DNA from: Oxyruncus cristatus
Lineage: Eukaryota; Chordata; Aves; Passeriformes; Cotingidae
DNA length: 64,000 nucleotides
Direction of reading: 5' to 3'
NCBI GenBank assembly: GCA_013399855.1
Contig: VXAY01005987.1
Span: 280,208 to 344,207 of the forward strand
This document shows, one piece after another, positions 24,001-37,190 of this stretch (positions within the stretch are counted from its first letter, which is position 1; the number at the start of each line of letters is the position of its first letter). Both the position numbers and the translations under genes were made by a program. The notes below the pieces were generated by a model that did not search any database, was not told the DNA's origin, and worked only from the letters and a program-made list of their open reading frames with translations.

Positions 24001-26989
24001 ATAAGCATCCATTGACTTCAAAAAAAAGAAAAAAATGATAAGAAAAAGCAATTATATTTTTTAAAGAAAGTGTTAATGTAAACAGCATTCCTCCTAACTT
24101 TTTAGTTTAACGTTCATCTTGTCTAGTCCAGAGTCTGGTTTAGGGTTTTTTAAAAATATATTTAATGATATTTAGGTATTTCATGAATTACTGAACCAAG
24201 GTATCACGATATTAGAAGTCCTCAATAATTTGGGGTTAACTGAGCTGTAGGGTGGCTGTGCTGTGTCACGCTGACTGACGATGATGATGATGTGCTGTTG
24301 GGACTGAGGTGTGCAATCCCAGATTCTTTAGCTTACAGGGATTACGGCTCAGAGCCATCAGTCAGTTCAGCAATGGCAGCAGCAAAAGATATCTTTATTT
24401 CTTTTCTATTATTATATTTTCGGGGAAAAAAGGAAACCAAAGCAACCCACACCTCCAAACCACTACCTGACACAGACCTAATCATTCAGAGTTGTGTTTT
24501 CAAGGACTATTTAAATTAATTTTTTGTGTAAATTCTGTAACACAGCCTATTGAGGGGATTGGAAACATTCTTAGAGTTTGCAAACCAATTTGATTTTAAG
24601 CAACTACTGAGAATTCACAGATTTTAGGGAATCAAATTTATTGTAACCTGCTAATGGCAGATTTATGCAGAATAAGAAAGACTTAATGTCACCATAGCTA
24701 GATAACTGCAACTCTTCTATGCTAAACCCTTCACTGTCTTTCCTAGCATACATTAAACAACTGTGATTGCCAGTTTGAAAACTCTTGTCTAGGTCCTTTG
24801 GTTTTCTAACTATAGGACATATATGAAACTCTATTGCATAAAGACCATGAACTCTCAGTGACAAAACTATTGTCTTCTAGAACTGGAGGAAGATATTTTC
24901 TTACTCTCTACTGAAGTCTCATATGTGAAAGCTAAAGGTCTAGGTCACAGTTTTGTGAACACATTGCTGTATGCCCTTGAAATCAGCACAGTAAGTAAAG
25001 GAGAACTTTACTTTCTGGAGTAGCTCAAATAAATGGGCAAAGTTAACGTATTTCCTCCTGCACCCATCACTTCAATTTATTTAAAGAGCCAGCTAATGTA
25101 CAATGAAATTGACAACCTTTTAAGAAATTGGATTTTCAATTATTTTTTGCTATTTTGCTTTAATTTCTAAGCAACCTCATGCAGAGAAGCAAAATCGCAT
25201 GATAAAGCACCTAAAATATAGCATAGACAGCATGCATTGCTCCACTTGACTATTTCTTTGAAAATTAAAATCAATTTTCTTTTCTATTAAAAAAAAAGAT
25301 AATAATGAGATGCATTTATTCCCTGGACTGACTCAGATATGAAAGGTTCCAGCTTAATTTTCTTGATAAAAAATTTTATCAGGGCCACAGTATGTATGCT
25401 CAAAAAGTAAATTAGCATGTCACTTACTGAACAAGATAATATTCACTAGATGTGTGGGTATCTTTTGTATTCTTCTCATTTCTTGGCTTTTTGACCTTTA
25501 TTCTCAGCCCTTTTTACCAACAGAGAAACATAAAAATTTATCTGCAAACACACCTTTGTAGGTCTCATTTCCCATATAAATCAACAACTTGTAACAAGTG
25601 ACAAGAGCCGGCAATATTTTTATGATCCATGCCCTTAATTAACACCATTCCAGTGGCATCCATGCTAGAATGGATTTCTTCTTGTGTGTCTCTTAATTGC
25701 ATCCAGAGTCACAAACTTGGGATCTACAAAGTCTTGTAATGCTTCCCCACAGCTTTCATTTGGTCTTTCAGTGACATTCTCCAAAATTCTCTGTTAGCAT
25801 TTTGGGTTTGTTATCACTCATAGAAGTATCATCCAAGAGGCAGAAGGAAGCCCTTAAGGTTGCAGTTTAGAAACAACTAAATCCATAGGGAGAAGATTCC
25901 TGAGTTTGTTCTGTCAGCATCCACAGTCTTGAAATATATCTTTTCCACAACCCAGCCTGCTGCTGCTGCTACTTGTGCTCTCTGTGTAGATATTGCCCAT
26001 CCTGACACTGAAGTCAAAGGACCAAGGATGAGCAGTTCAGTGCCTGCAATGCAGGAAGCCTCTTGTGGGCCAAAAGTTTTTCACAAAGTACTAGATGCAA
26101 AACTAAAGACCACTGAGGCACTTCCAAGTGCAACTACCTCTAAAAAACCAATCTTCAAATATTTTCCTAAAAAAAGTCTTTTAAAAGGCTCATTCAGTTT
26201 CAAAACTTTTTGGCTCATTGACTGTTTTCAAGTAGAGAGTTGATTAATTTGGATGAATTTTGAATGATCTTCTTTGCATTATTGTCCAGAAAAAATTAGC
26301 AAAAGCATCCTTAGCCTGTGACCTTACCTGTGGAACGGTTTTACTGGGTTGGTGATTGCTGTTCCCAATAGACAAAATATTTTTTCTAAAGAGAGCCTTA
26401 GGTGCAGAGGTCATGTGCTGATCCACACAGATGAGGGAACAGAATTATGTTCTTTCTTATTCCCAAGGACCTCTGAAACATTTTCAGACTAAACTAGCAA
26501 TTAATTTGTTGAACTGAAATTCATTAAGTGCTCAAATTACAAACATGCAGCTGAGTATTAACAGTACATGAATCATATTTTTATGTTTTATGCAATGAAC
26601 TAAATTTCCAGTTGAACTCAGTAGGACGACTCACACTGCCTAAGGGAGCAATTTCTTAACTCGGGGGACTGAGTCAGACTCCTTTATAACCAATATACCC
26701 CCAAGAGGGCAAAACACAGAATGAAGTTGAGCTAAAATATTGATTAAACTGAGAGTTCTGAATTATTTACTGAAGGAATTATTATATATGGGGTGGCCTG
26801 TCCTCCTAATTCAGGTGTCTAAGTGAGAAGTGAAAAGCTGGTATGACTGCACACAAATTATGCAGTCTACTGGGATAACTAACTGTGCACATATAGGCAC
26901 AGCCTGGAATGAGGTTTACGCTATCTCCTGCAAATCTTCAAGGAGCAGCAAGAGTTCACTGAATGCTGCCACAATCATGGCTTTCCCAT
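21071..26989. other. Unique AT-rich non-coding stretch
   Basis: No gene or transposon recognised. A 108-codon frame at 23055-23381 is very hydrophobic, but this follows from its T-rich composition; no family signature or splice context supports it. A 104-codon frame at 25929-26243 also lacks motifs. A short GATGAT run lies near 24278-24292. Confidence 0.6.
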
Positions 26990-28245
26990 GTTCAGACCTT
27001 CCGTCAGGGCAAACCAGTTCCAGGATACCCCAGAGAAAACACATTCACCTGGATGGTTTGCACAGCGGCACTGGGTGCCATTTCTAAAAAAGGCAAGAGA
27101 AAGGGTCCACGGACTTACATATCATCCAGGATCATCTCAGACCTTGGAAAAATCCTGCAGCCTGCCTATTAGGGCTGCATTTCCAAACATGTGAAGACCA
27201 AAAACTTGACAGTTGTAATCAGCATGGATTTACCAGGGACAAATGATGTTCAGCAAACCCAAGTGCCTCCTACAACAAAATTGACAAGGTGAGGGCCGTG
27301 GATGTCATATACCTCAGCTTTAGGAAAACTTTTGACTCCATACCTCACCACATTTTCATCTGGCGCTGAGGAAATGTAGACGGGAAGAAATGATGGTTAG
27401 ATAGACTAAAAATTGGCTGTACCTAAGGGCTTGAAGTGTCTGATGAATAGCTCAGCATCTGCTTGGTGGCCAGTGGTGAGCAGAGTGCTTTAAGGACTGA
27501 ATTCTTTCTCACTGTTTGATGTCTTAGTCAATGACCTAGGTGATGACCTAGGATGTACCACCTGCAGATTTTTTATTGATGCTATATTAGAGGGAGTGTC
27601 TTGCACAATAATGTCATAACTTGAATTCACAGGGACTTTGTGATAACTTGATAACTGGTATAACAGAATCTTTCTGATGTCCAGAAGGGAGAAAAGCAAA
27701 CTTCTGCTCCTGGGACAGTGTAAGCTCATATGTGACTAAAGAATTAGTAATAGTCCTGCTGAAGAGTAATGGTGGACTCTAGCTTGAATATTTTCTCACT
27801 GTGAATAAGGCAAACTGAACATCAGGCTGAGAGGAGTTGCCCAAAAGATATGGGGATCTTGTTTTCCCCATCTGCCTGGAACTCAGAAGGCTGCATATGA
27901 AAAAATGAATCAAGCTTTGGACCACCTACTGGGCCCCAAGGAAACACTGAGAGATCCTTAGTCTGCTGAAGAGTCTTAGGCTTGGTCTAGTAGAGGCAAT
28001 AACTACTTAAAGGACAGTAAAAAAAAAAAGACTTGAGGAAAAACTTTTCACTAAGTGGAAAACCTTTGCAGTGCAGCCCTGTGTCAAGCTGTGCAGGTAA
28101 ACTCTGAAATCTCCATCTCTGGAGGTTTTCAAGATGCAGTTATACAGTCACAGCTGACCTGGCCTAGTGTTGGCAACAGTCCTGCCTTTTGGGGGGAGAA
28201 ATTGAACTAAGTGACCTACAAAGGCGTTTATGAAATTCTTCTGTG
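26990..28245 (+). mobile_element. Old, decayed CR1-like LINE copy
   Basis: Fragments of a CR1 reverse transcriptase can be read across frames and stops. Near 27219 is a QHGFT-like block (read here as SAWIYQGQ, with GFT-type spacing). At 27297-27345 is an AVDVIYLSFRKTFDSIPHHI block, the motif A region with the expected catalytic Asp replaced by Ser (YLSF instead of YLDF). Similarity continues to a CR1 3' end near 28150-28245, with the GTGACCTAC...AATTCTTCTGTGA pattern. The left edge is uncertain. Frame breaks are numerous, so the copy is older than the one at 34-37 kb. Confidence 0.65.
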
Positions 28246-29750
28246 ACGAGCAGTTTTATGTTTGCCCTCAATTAATCTACACTGCTTAGGGATTTCTGCA
28301 TCTACACCAGAAATCCTGGCTGCTCCACAGGATTTGAAGATTAATAGCTTGGAAAATACTTTTTTCATGGTTATCTGGAAATCCTTAGCTCTGTCTCCTT
28401 TTCACGGAGAATGACCTGATACCAGCACCTGATTCCTGTGGTGAAAGCTTTATAAACTGTAGCTGTCCATATAAATTTGTATACAAATTAAGATTACACA
28501 GGAAACCTAATTAGTGGAACATCCTTTATTTCAGAAATTTGGCCTTTCAGTTGAAGTGTGGAGTACCTTTCCATTGCAAACGCAGCATTTACTATCAGGA
28601 GTGTTTGGACTACAGACATCCAGAACAGACATCTTGCAATATACTTGTTCATAAGCAGGTGATAAAGTAGAAGCCTGTTGCTCCAAGGGATGGCGCAGAG
28701 GAATCAAGTCCAACAAATGATCATTTTGGGCTTTTCCTGCACTTAACAGCCACATACAGAGAAGAAGAGAGGAATGTGGAAACTCCCCAGGATGACTTTC
28801 ATCATCATCTCACCACAGGAGGGAGGCTGGTCCCAACTGTAATTCCAGAGAGCTTTGTATACTTTTGTCCACCCAGCAGATACAGGGGAGTCTGAGGGTA
28901 ACCCAGAGGAAATGAGACGGTGGCACTGGTGATTTATTTTGAATTCAAAGAGATAGTAGGACACAGTATGTGACGCAACTGCTGCCAGAGATGCTGATCA
29001 AGTTAGTGAGCAAACCTGTCTACAACATTTCTAGACAGTCATTAATTTTAACACACTGCAGAATCTTCCCAGTCAACACAGATTACTGAAGGCAATTAGT
29101 TATTGTAAATAATTCTCACATCAGTCAAAACTGAATACAATTTCAGTGTTAAAGAATAAAATATATCTAAGGATTTCTTACTTTAAAGTTCTAAAAGCCC
29201 CAGGGAAGGAAAACATCCTCGAATAAACAAGCCCAAAAATTCCTTTCCTAATTCATGTTGTAAACTGATAAAGGAAAACAACATATGTGATAGAGAAATG
29301 CCTTACTCTTAGATGGTTTTATTTTTAAGATAAGATTTTGCAGATTTTTTAATTAGATGTAGTATTCCCTTTTTTTGTTAATGCCAGAAAAAATGCAGAA
29401 TTTGGCACAAAACTAAGATAAATACAGTCAAAGAGAAAATACGTTTTAATTATTGTAGCACCTTGAAAGCTGTATTTCTAAGGCACCCCAAGAAGCTCTA
29501 CTTACAGATTTGTTTGCTTTTCTTTCACTTTCCTTCACCCATTCTGCTTGATTATTCTTGCTCTTTAGACCCACATCTAAGAAATAGGAAATTACCTGCC
29601 TCTATATATTGGTGGGTGTTCACCCAAGGCCGATGCAACTCATTTCATACCACATCTCTCAGTGTTACAGAGACCATCTTAGAAGTACCTGCAATGACTT
29701 AAACATTGTCAAAGTCAGAAAGACTTTTTGTCCATCTACAAGGAAGCAAC
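28246..29750. other. Unique AT-rich non-coding stretch
   Basis: No gene or repeat recognised. Minus-strand frames of 73-74 codons near 28531-28964 have no motif. Confidence 0.6.
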
Positions 29751-30480
29751 TGCCTGTCTGTGCCCACTAAAATCTGACTGGAAGTTGGACTGTGACTGGG
29801 GACTTGAGATAAGACTATTGTCTAATCATCTCAAGTCTGAGGAGAAGTAAAAAAGGCACAGGGAAGAAGAACGCATCTATGTTAAGAATCAACCCTAGCT
29901 GGGCTCAGGGGGTGGTGGAGGAGAAGGGTTTTGGGTGTGCGATGGTGACATTTCTCTGCACAAAACTGAAGGAGTAAACCCCCACCCCCTGCTCTGGGAA
30001 GCCACACACGCACAAGACATTCATGTGAGAGGCAGCTGAGAAGGAGTCATAAACCATCAAAGACCCCCAAAACACTCCCCTGAGCTCATTCCAGAGGCCT
30101 TCTACCACTAAAGGACTACACATGATCCAACTGAGGCAACAAATCCAGAGCCTGTTGCAAGAGACTGAAAAGCTTCACCCACCCCCAGGGAAGGTGCCTG
30201 ACATCTCCTGAATGTATATTAATCCACTGGACTCTATGTTTTGTGGGACCCTCACTACCAAGAAGACCAGAAGAACTGAACCAATGGGATGCCTCCGGGT
30301 TCCACAGTGGTGATACATTTTCTATTTTAATATCTCTGTCGCTTTCTTCTTCCTCTCATTTCCTATTTCTTTCTTTCTCTTTCTCTGCCTCACATTTACC
30401 ATTAAATAAAGCCCATACTATTGACTGGTCTTGTTTGCACCTTTATTCAGGCAGAGGCATTTCTAATAATTTTGATAACT
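29751..30480 (+). mobile_element. ERV LTR-like unit
   Basis: A block of about 730 bp with composition and order unlike its neighbours. It opens near TGCCTGTCTGTGCCCAC, passes through purine-rich sequence, then a CT-rich stretch (30345-30390). It reaches ACCATTAAATAAAGCCC, with AATAAA at 30405-30410, and a U5-like tail to about GGCAGAGGCA. This resembles the long U3 and CT-rich pre-R of bird ERVL-type LTRs. The overlapping frame of 147 codons (30243-30686) is serine/leucine-rich because of the CT tract and is not credible. I could not find a target-site duplication, so both ends are estimates. Confidence 0.55.
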
Positions 30481-33400
30481 GGATCCTAACATGGCTCCAC
30501 ATCTCCATGTCTATCTCTAGATTGCTGATCACATCTCCTGTTCTCTCCCCCAGCTCACCTTCTTTGTTAGTCTCTTTGCCTGTGTCATGTAGCAGAGAAC
30601 ATACGTCTAAAGTATTGATACCTGTAGATAAAGTCATATGCAACTGGCTGTTACCAGCTGGGAGTTTTGAATTAGGGCTCATCTAAAGCCACTTTTCTAG
30701 TTTCCCTGGTTTGGGCTTACCCTGTGGGCTATGGGTGCAGGGCTGTGCAGGATGGTAGCTGCACTCCCCATCATCAGCTGAGACATGGGCAGAGGAACAG
30801 ACACCTGTCCATCTCTTGCTCAGTTTGTTCTTCCATATGCCCTTGACACTTCCTCAGATCTCAGTTAACCCCCCTTCCCACCTCCCCAGTGTCATGCTTT
30901 ATCTGATGGACAGGTAAAGAGGTTTATTCCCTGTACTCAGGGGAATCTCTGTGGTTCCCTTTCCTACCGTAAGGACCTTGAAGGCCCCAGACCAGGGGGG
31001 CCTTAAAATATTGTTTGGCTGGGGAAGGTACAGGACTTGTCTCATACCCTCCATGGTTTTAATTCCTAACCCAAATCCTCAACGATACTGGAAGATGACG
31101 AGCAGAAGAATGGCTGGGATAACAGCTTCATGAGGGTTGATATCACAGTGTAACTGTTGCCGGTTATTTATCCATATTCAATCCATATTGTTTGAGAACT
31201 AGTTTGAACTTTAAAATTCACATCCCTCAAAGCATTTGGCTTAAATAGATATTTCATTTCCCCAAGTAATAGGCAAGCTGAGGCTTGGTTGTTATGTCCT
31301 GCTCTCTTCAGTAAATCCTACAGCATGAATTATGAATCTTCACTCTCTTTTCTCCTGAACAAAGCTGTTGCAATGTCATTTATAGAATGGGGCTCTGAAT
31401 AGAACTATGGCTAATAGATTATATGTTCTCAGATCCCCACACAATTGTGTCATACTCCTCAGGGATGAAATTTCCACTTTTTAATGCCTTTCAGAAGAGC
31501 TGAGTTTTCTTTTGCTGCAAAAATTACAAGCCTAATTTCACTGCTAGTCACTATAACCATGAACTTTCTATATACAAACATATTGTCCTGGAAATTGCAC
31601 CAGCATCCTCCTCTAACTCATTCTCCAAATTGTCATAGTGCCAGACAGAATGGTTGAAATCTTAATTTGGTGCTTTCTAAGGAAAACATATACAAGGAAA
31701 TAATGAATGTATAGTCCTTTCCAAGCGTGTATTTTTTTTAAATAGTTTACAGCTGTCCCGTGCAGAGCCCAGACAGTTCTGCTGGGCAATGTTCTAGCTC
31801 TCCTCTACAATTTCCATTAACAGCTGGACTGCCTGCCCTTTCCTACCTTAAAAATGCAAGAGCTTAGAAAAATCTGTCAAGTTCTTTGACATGTAGCTAG
31901 GATTTTTTAGTTCTTCATCACAGTTTAAAAGTCCCTACTGAGGAATGAATTTTCTGATCATTCAAACTCAAGCAAGTCAAGGAGTCCATTATATTAATAG
32001 CATCTTTCATTGCTTTAAAATTCCAAAGGGACAATATATGACACCAGTTAAGAATAACAGAGCAGGAATAAGCCAAATAGCCAAGGCAGTGAATGACACA
32101 CACTCTGTACAGAGCCCAGTTTCAGTCCTTGAGAAATGCAACTTCCCACGTCTGAAAGTACTGCCACAATGGAAAATTCATTGCCTTAGAAGGTGAAGAC
32201 TTTTTCTTGTCCATAACTGACACTATCTGCCCAATAAAAGAAATTACAGAATCTGGGGGTATATACTTATGATTATTTTGTCACAGTCGTGCCACTACAG
32301 TTTTGCTTAAATTCTTCAGGCACCAGAAAGAAATGATTTGGAGGAATTCCTAAGGAGGAAAAAGTCAGGGGACATTATTAGGAGACCTCTCCTCTCTCTA
32401 AACAAATGCACTTGACAGCAGTGATTATGTCTTTCAGTAAGGTAAGATACGTCTATCAGAGACCAAACTGTGTTCATAATGACTGTAATAAATCAGTGAA
32501 TACCATTTGAAATGAATCATAGAAACTGTAATAATTTAAATTTTTCCTAAATTGTATAAACATATAGTAATAGCAAAAAAAATCTCAAACTTAAACTTGA
32601 AAATATATAAAGGAAAATCACAAAACAATCAGTGGTTTTTCACTGCACTAGAAACTGTGAGGAATCTGTCTATGCAATCTTAATTAATTTTTTTTGATTT
32701 TATGAACCCTACTTATTACTATGACCTCTGGTTTGCTTTAAAACTTCCTTTTTATGGTAGAAAAAGGCAGCATCTTTGAATCTGAAACAGGAACTTCAAA
32801 GGCTGTCATCAGGGAGACAGGCTCTCCAAGATGAACAAAAAGAGACGAATCACCAACTACATCAGATGGCTGAGCTGAACAAGTGAAAGACTGGAAAGGC
32901 ATGTTCTCCCTAAGGATGCTGAAAGGTATCTCAGCAATGATGATGATACAAGACGGTGGAATTTGCTGTCAGATATTGTTATTTGTACACATCTGTAAAT
33001 TTCCTCAGTTGTCTGCAGCAAAACTATTGCAAATTTAAGAAGGGCTTTAGCAAAGCAGACTAATTTACACCTTTTATTCAGTCAAAGAATTAAACAAGGA
33101 GCCTACTTCAGTAACTTTAGTAGTGCATGCAAGGGGTTTGAAGTTATCCTGCAGTAGTGTCAGGTCCAGCACTAATGTTGACAGTCTGAGAAGTGGCCTG
33201 TAGCCCTCCAGAAAGGAGTCACTAGAAAGCAGCATCATTTTGCCCCTTGTAGTTGCCTTGTGTGCCAACACTAGGTGTGTTATCTATGCCTCTGCTCTTA
33301 TCATATGACATTCACAGTGTCCCAATTGTACCTTGGCAAAACAAAATCGTATTCTATATCCAGACATTTTGATTTCAGAGTTCTGTTTCCTGTCAAAACA

Positions 33401-34439
33401 AGAAAACAAGAAAACTCTGCTTTGCTTTCTAGCAAAACTTATAGCATTTGATATGCCAGCAGATGACTATCACTTTAATCTCTACTGGACTGGGCTCAAT
33501 TATGACCAACAATACAGTTCAGAAAAGGCTCCAAAATCTTGCACCCATTCCAGGGGACCTCCCCCTCCTTTGATCCTTCTATTTCAGCTTCTATTTTTTA
33601 AAAAATTTTTCTGATAACTATAGATTCACTTCTCTCCCCCTAGATTGCTGCCCAGATTTAATATAAGGCATTCATTGCAATATAAAAAAAAATGACCAAA
33701 CCTGATAAAATCTGACAGAAACAGTCACTGTTGATTCTGTCATTTCCTAAAATCTGAGTTTGTATCTTAGCTGTCTTGCCCACTTCGTAATAAAGCTTTA
33801 CTTATGAAAGTTTGAGTGGGAGAAAAAAACCTTAAAATCTAAAGGATGAATTTCTACTGAGCTGTATTGAGAGTTTCCATTTCAGGAAGTTTAGTTATAC
33901 TGATGTTTATCTCCCTCTTTCTTGAATCTTACCTACCTCCTCTCTTCCTTTCTCTCAGCTGCCTACCTCGGTCATCATGCCTAAAGATGCCTCCCATTGT
34001 CTACTGCAACTGAACAGAAGCTTGCTTATTTTTCATTCCTTAGTTCCTCCTCCTTTCAGGTAACTCCATGCTCTCATTTTCTTTCCTTTACAGATCTGTC
34101 TCAAATTAAATGTTCCCAGTTCTAGCTCTCACTGTTGTCCTTGTCTCTGTCTTCTGCACTGTACGTGTCCTACCTCCAGTTCCTCACCCCTCTAAGTTTT
34201 GGTTCAACTTCTTCCCGTTGATAAGAAAAAAAAATGGTTTCTAGAATAGTTTAGAGCTTTCCAGGGGACAACAGAGGAAAGGTGTTCCTTGGACAAGGAG
34301 ATAGACCTGTCAAGCCCAGGCCATTGGTGGAACAGGTCAGAAGCATGGGAGAATTTCATTACCAAAGGTATAAGTTACTACCTTTAGGACATATACATGA
34401 GGAGTTTGGGCTTATCATTTTAAAATAGTAAGATACTCT
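30481..34439. other. Non-coding stretch, mostly unique
   Basis: A moderately GC-rich area at 30700-31140 might be residual ERV internal sequence downstream of the LTR, but no retroviral motif is visible. The rest is AT-rich and featureless. A 93-codon plus frame at 33333-33614 ends in a T-rich tract and has no domain. Confidence 0.5.
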
Positions 34440-34880
34440 ATCCTCCAAAACAACAGTTGGTGAGGCAGCAGCAGCGGTGACTGAGGTAAGTTCAGGGGTG
34501 AGGGTTAGATGAGGGATGTTAGATGTACAGGGGAGTTCCTGAGCTCAGGAACACCCCAGCAGCAGCCCCTGAGCCTGATTAGGACCTGGAAGCCCTCAGC
34601 AGCCAACAAGGTGAGGCTGAGAGCATCCAAGGGAGATTTAAACAGCCCTAGAGAGTGTGAGTGACCTGGAGCACGGTGAACAGGAGCGGGCAAAGAGGGA
34701 CATGGCACGACAGTAAGGTCATGGTGCCGCAGTTCACACAACAGTTCACACAGGCTGGGTGAGCAGAAAGGTGTCCTCTCTCACCATCTGAGAGCAACCA
34801 GAAGAGGCAGCAAACAGACTCAGTACCTGATAAGAAAGAGCAGGAAGTGATCCTTTCAGCCACAGTCTTATTAGCATACT
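34440..34880 (+). mobile_element. Possible 5' (ORF1-like) part of the CR1 copy
   Basis: A GC-richer block directly upstream of the recognisable CR1 RT linker. A plus-strand reading near 34730-34830 includes a RKVSSLT-type string reminiscent of the CR1 first ORF region, but stops break it. If correct, the endonuclease part normally found between this and the RT linker is missing. The block could instead be an unrelated repeat. Confidence 0.35.
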
Positions 34881-34919
34881 AGTTTAAGCTTCCTAAATTA
34901 TGGTGTTTACACGCCATAA

Positions 34920-37190
34920 AGCTCGATCCCCTGCAGCTCCTGGAGTCACTGAACCAGCCGTGTCAGCAGCAATCGAGTTTAAAATGAGCAAAACCTCAAG
35001 TCTGGACATGAGGAGGGCAGACTTCAGGCTCAGCGATTAGTAAATAAGGTCCCCTGAGAATATGTTTTTGCAGGTGATGGTTCCATCAGTGATGATCAGT
35101 TTTTAAACACCACCTCTTAAGGGCACAGGAGCAGGCAATTCTCAAATGTTGAAAGTCAAGCAGGCAAGGCAGAACGACCAGCTTGGATGATTAGAGGTCT
35201 CTTGGAAATAAGGCAAAAAAGGAAAATGTATGCCCAGTGGAAGCAAGGTCAAGTGACATGGGAAGAATTAAAAAATGCTGCTTGCCACCCTAGGGAAAAA
35301 ATTTGTGTTGCCAAAGCTCAACTGGAGTTGAAGCTGGCCAGAAATGTGGAGGACAAAAAGAGCTTCTTCAAATATATTAATGGCAATAGCTTGCATGATC
35401 AGCAAGCTGCATGAAGAACAAACATAACAAGCTCAAAGCGTCAGCCCAGTCGCGGAGATTTGACATCACTGGCATAAGTCAAATATATCAATGGCATTAA
35501 CACCTCACAAACAAGGCTGAGGTGTTTAATCTTTCTTTGCCTCTGTCTTCAACACATACGACAGACCAAGAGGGTCTCAGTACCCTGAGCTGAAGGACCA
35601 TGACTGTGGGAATGATCAGCTTCCATCTGACTGAAATTGTGTGGGATCTGCTGCTCCAGCTGGATCCCTACAAATCCATGGGTCTCGATGGGATTCATCC
35701 AAGATTTGTCAAAGAGTTAACTGATATCATCACAAAACATCTCTTGATAATTTTTGAGCGGTCTTGGGAATCTGGAGAGGTCCCAGCTGACTGGAAGCTG
35801 GTAAACATTGTCCAAATTTCCTACAAGGGTAAGAAGAGGACTCCAGAAACTACGGACCTGTCACTCTCACTTCAGTGTCTGGTAATGTTATGGACAAGAT
35901 TGCTCTGGGAAATATTGAATAACACCAGAAAGACAACACAGTTGTTGGTCACAGCCAGCGTGACTTCATGAGAGGAAAGTTCTGCTTATCCAACCTGATT
36001 TCCTCGTATGACAAGGTAACCCTCTGGGTGATCAAGGGAAGCCAGCTGATGTCATCTTTTTGGATTTCAGTCAAGCTTTCAATACTGTCTCTCACAGGAT
36101 CTTCTGGACAAAATGTCCAGCACACAGCTGGATGAACACGTCATGTGGGGTGGGTGAGCAATTGGCTCAGGGGTCAGGCACAGAGTGTAATAGTGAATGG
36201 GGTGACATCAGACTGGTGACCTGTCACTAGTGGGGTTCCAAAGAGCTCCATCTTAGTCCCTGTGCTCTTCAACATCTTCATAAATGACTTGGATGCAGGA
36301 CTGGAAGAGATACTAAGCAAGTTTGCAGATGTCACAAGACAGGGAAGAGCTGTTGACTCCCTCAAAGGCAGGGAGGCCCTGCAGAGAGACCTCAGCACAT
36401 GAAAGCACTGGGCAACCACCAACCATATGCAGTTCAACAAGAGAAAGAGCCGGATTTTGCACGTGGGATGGGACAACCCTGGGTATTGGTACAGACTGGG
36501 GAATGAGATGCTGGAAAGCAGTGCCATGGAAAGGGACCTGGGAGTACTGGTCGATGGCCAGTTGAATGTGACTCAGCAGTGCCCTGGCAGCCAGGAGGGC
36601 CAACTGTGTCCTGGGGGGACATCAGGCAAAACATTGCCAAGCAGGTGAGGGAGATGATTGTCCTGCTCTGCTCTGATGTGGTGTGGCCTCACCTTGAATA
36701 TTGTGTGCAGTTTTGGCCACCACAATCTAAGAAAAATATTAAGCTATTTGAGGGCAATAAAGATGGTGAAGGGCCTTGAGGTGAAGCTGTATGAGGAGCA
36801 GCTGAAGTCACTTGGTCTGTTCAGCCTGGAGAAGAAGAGGCTGAGGAGAGACCTCATTGTTATCTACAGCGTCCTTCTGAGCGAAGAAGATGGGCAGGTA
36901 CTGATTTCTTTTGTGTGATGATCTGTGATAGGATCCGTGGGAATGGCCCAGAGTTGTGTCAGGAGAGGTTTAGGTTGGACATTAGAAAAAGATTCTTCAC
37001 CCAGAGAGTGGTTAGGTACTGGAACAGGGTCCCCAGGGAAGTGGTCACAGCACCAAGTCTGACAGAGTTCAAGCAGTATTTGGACAGTGCTCTCAGGCAC
37101 ATGATGTGACTCTGGGATGGTCCTGTGTAGGACCAGGAGCTGGGCTTGATGACACTTGTGGGTCCCTCCCAACTCAGCATATTCTGTGTA
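34920..37190 (+). mobile_element. CR1 LINE copy, 2.3 kb, inactive
   Basis: The best-preserved LINE in the window. The 5' part carries a SLDMRRADF string and then the pre-RT linker (RPAWMIRGLLE, WKQGQVTWEE, NVEDKKSFFKYI). The RT follows, then the C-terminal region ([20 protein letters not shown] near 36970-37030). The element ends in the 3' UTR GATGACACTTGTGGGTCCCT, CCCAACTCAGCATATTCTGTG (37188). CR1 elements move by target-primed reverse transcription and normally encode an ORF1 protein plus an endonuclease-RT protein. This copy lacks a visible endonuclease and is broken by stops and frameshifts. Confidence 0.9.
35187..37109 (+). pseudogene. CR1 reverse transcriptase pseudogene
   Basis: RT pieces lie in all three forward frames. 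The linker is open at 35187-35414. The RT amino part (DPYKSMGLDGIHPRFV, SGEVPADWK) lies in 35600-35971. Motif A (FLDFSQAFNTV, catalytic Asp codon 36063-36065) is kept at 36057-36092. Motif B reads TSGVPKSS at 36226-36249, where the family has SGVPQGS. Motif C reads FADV at 36322-36333, replacing the second catalytic Asp of FADD with Val. The C-terminal thumb region shifts frame again ([15 protein letters not shown] in 36658-36918, then 36915-37109). At least three frameshifts plus the motif C change make it non-functional. Confidence 0.9.

Noticed and set aside
30243..30686. 147-codon plus-strand ORF, the longest in the window
   Set aside because: It spans the CT-rich tract and AATAAA of an LTR-like unit. 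The serine/leucine richness comes from composition, and no domain is visible.
36313..36640. Minus-strand ORFs of 68-117 codons over the CR1
   Set aside because: They are antisense shadows of the CR1 reverse transcriptase on the plus strand.
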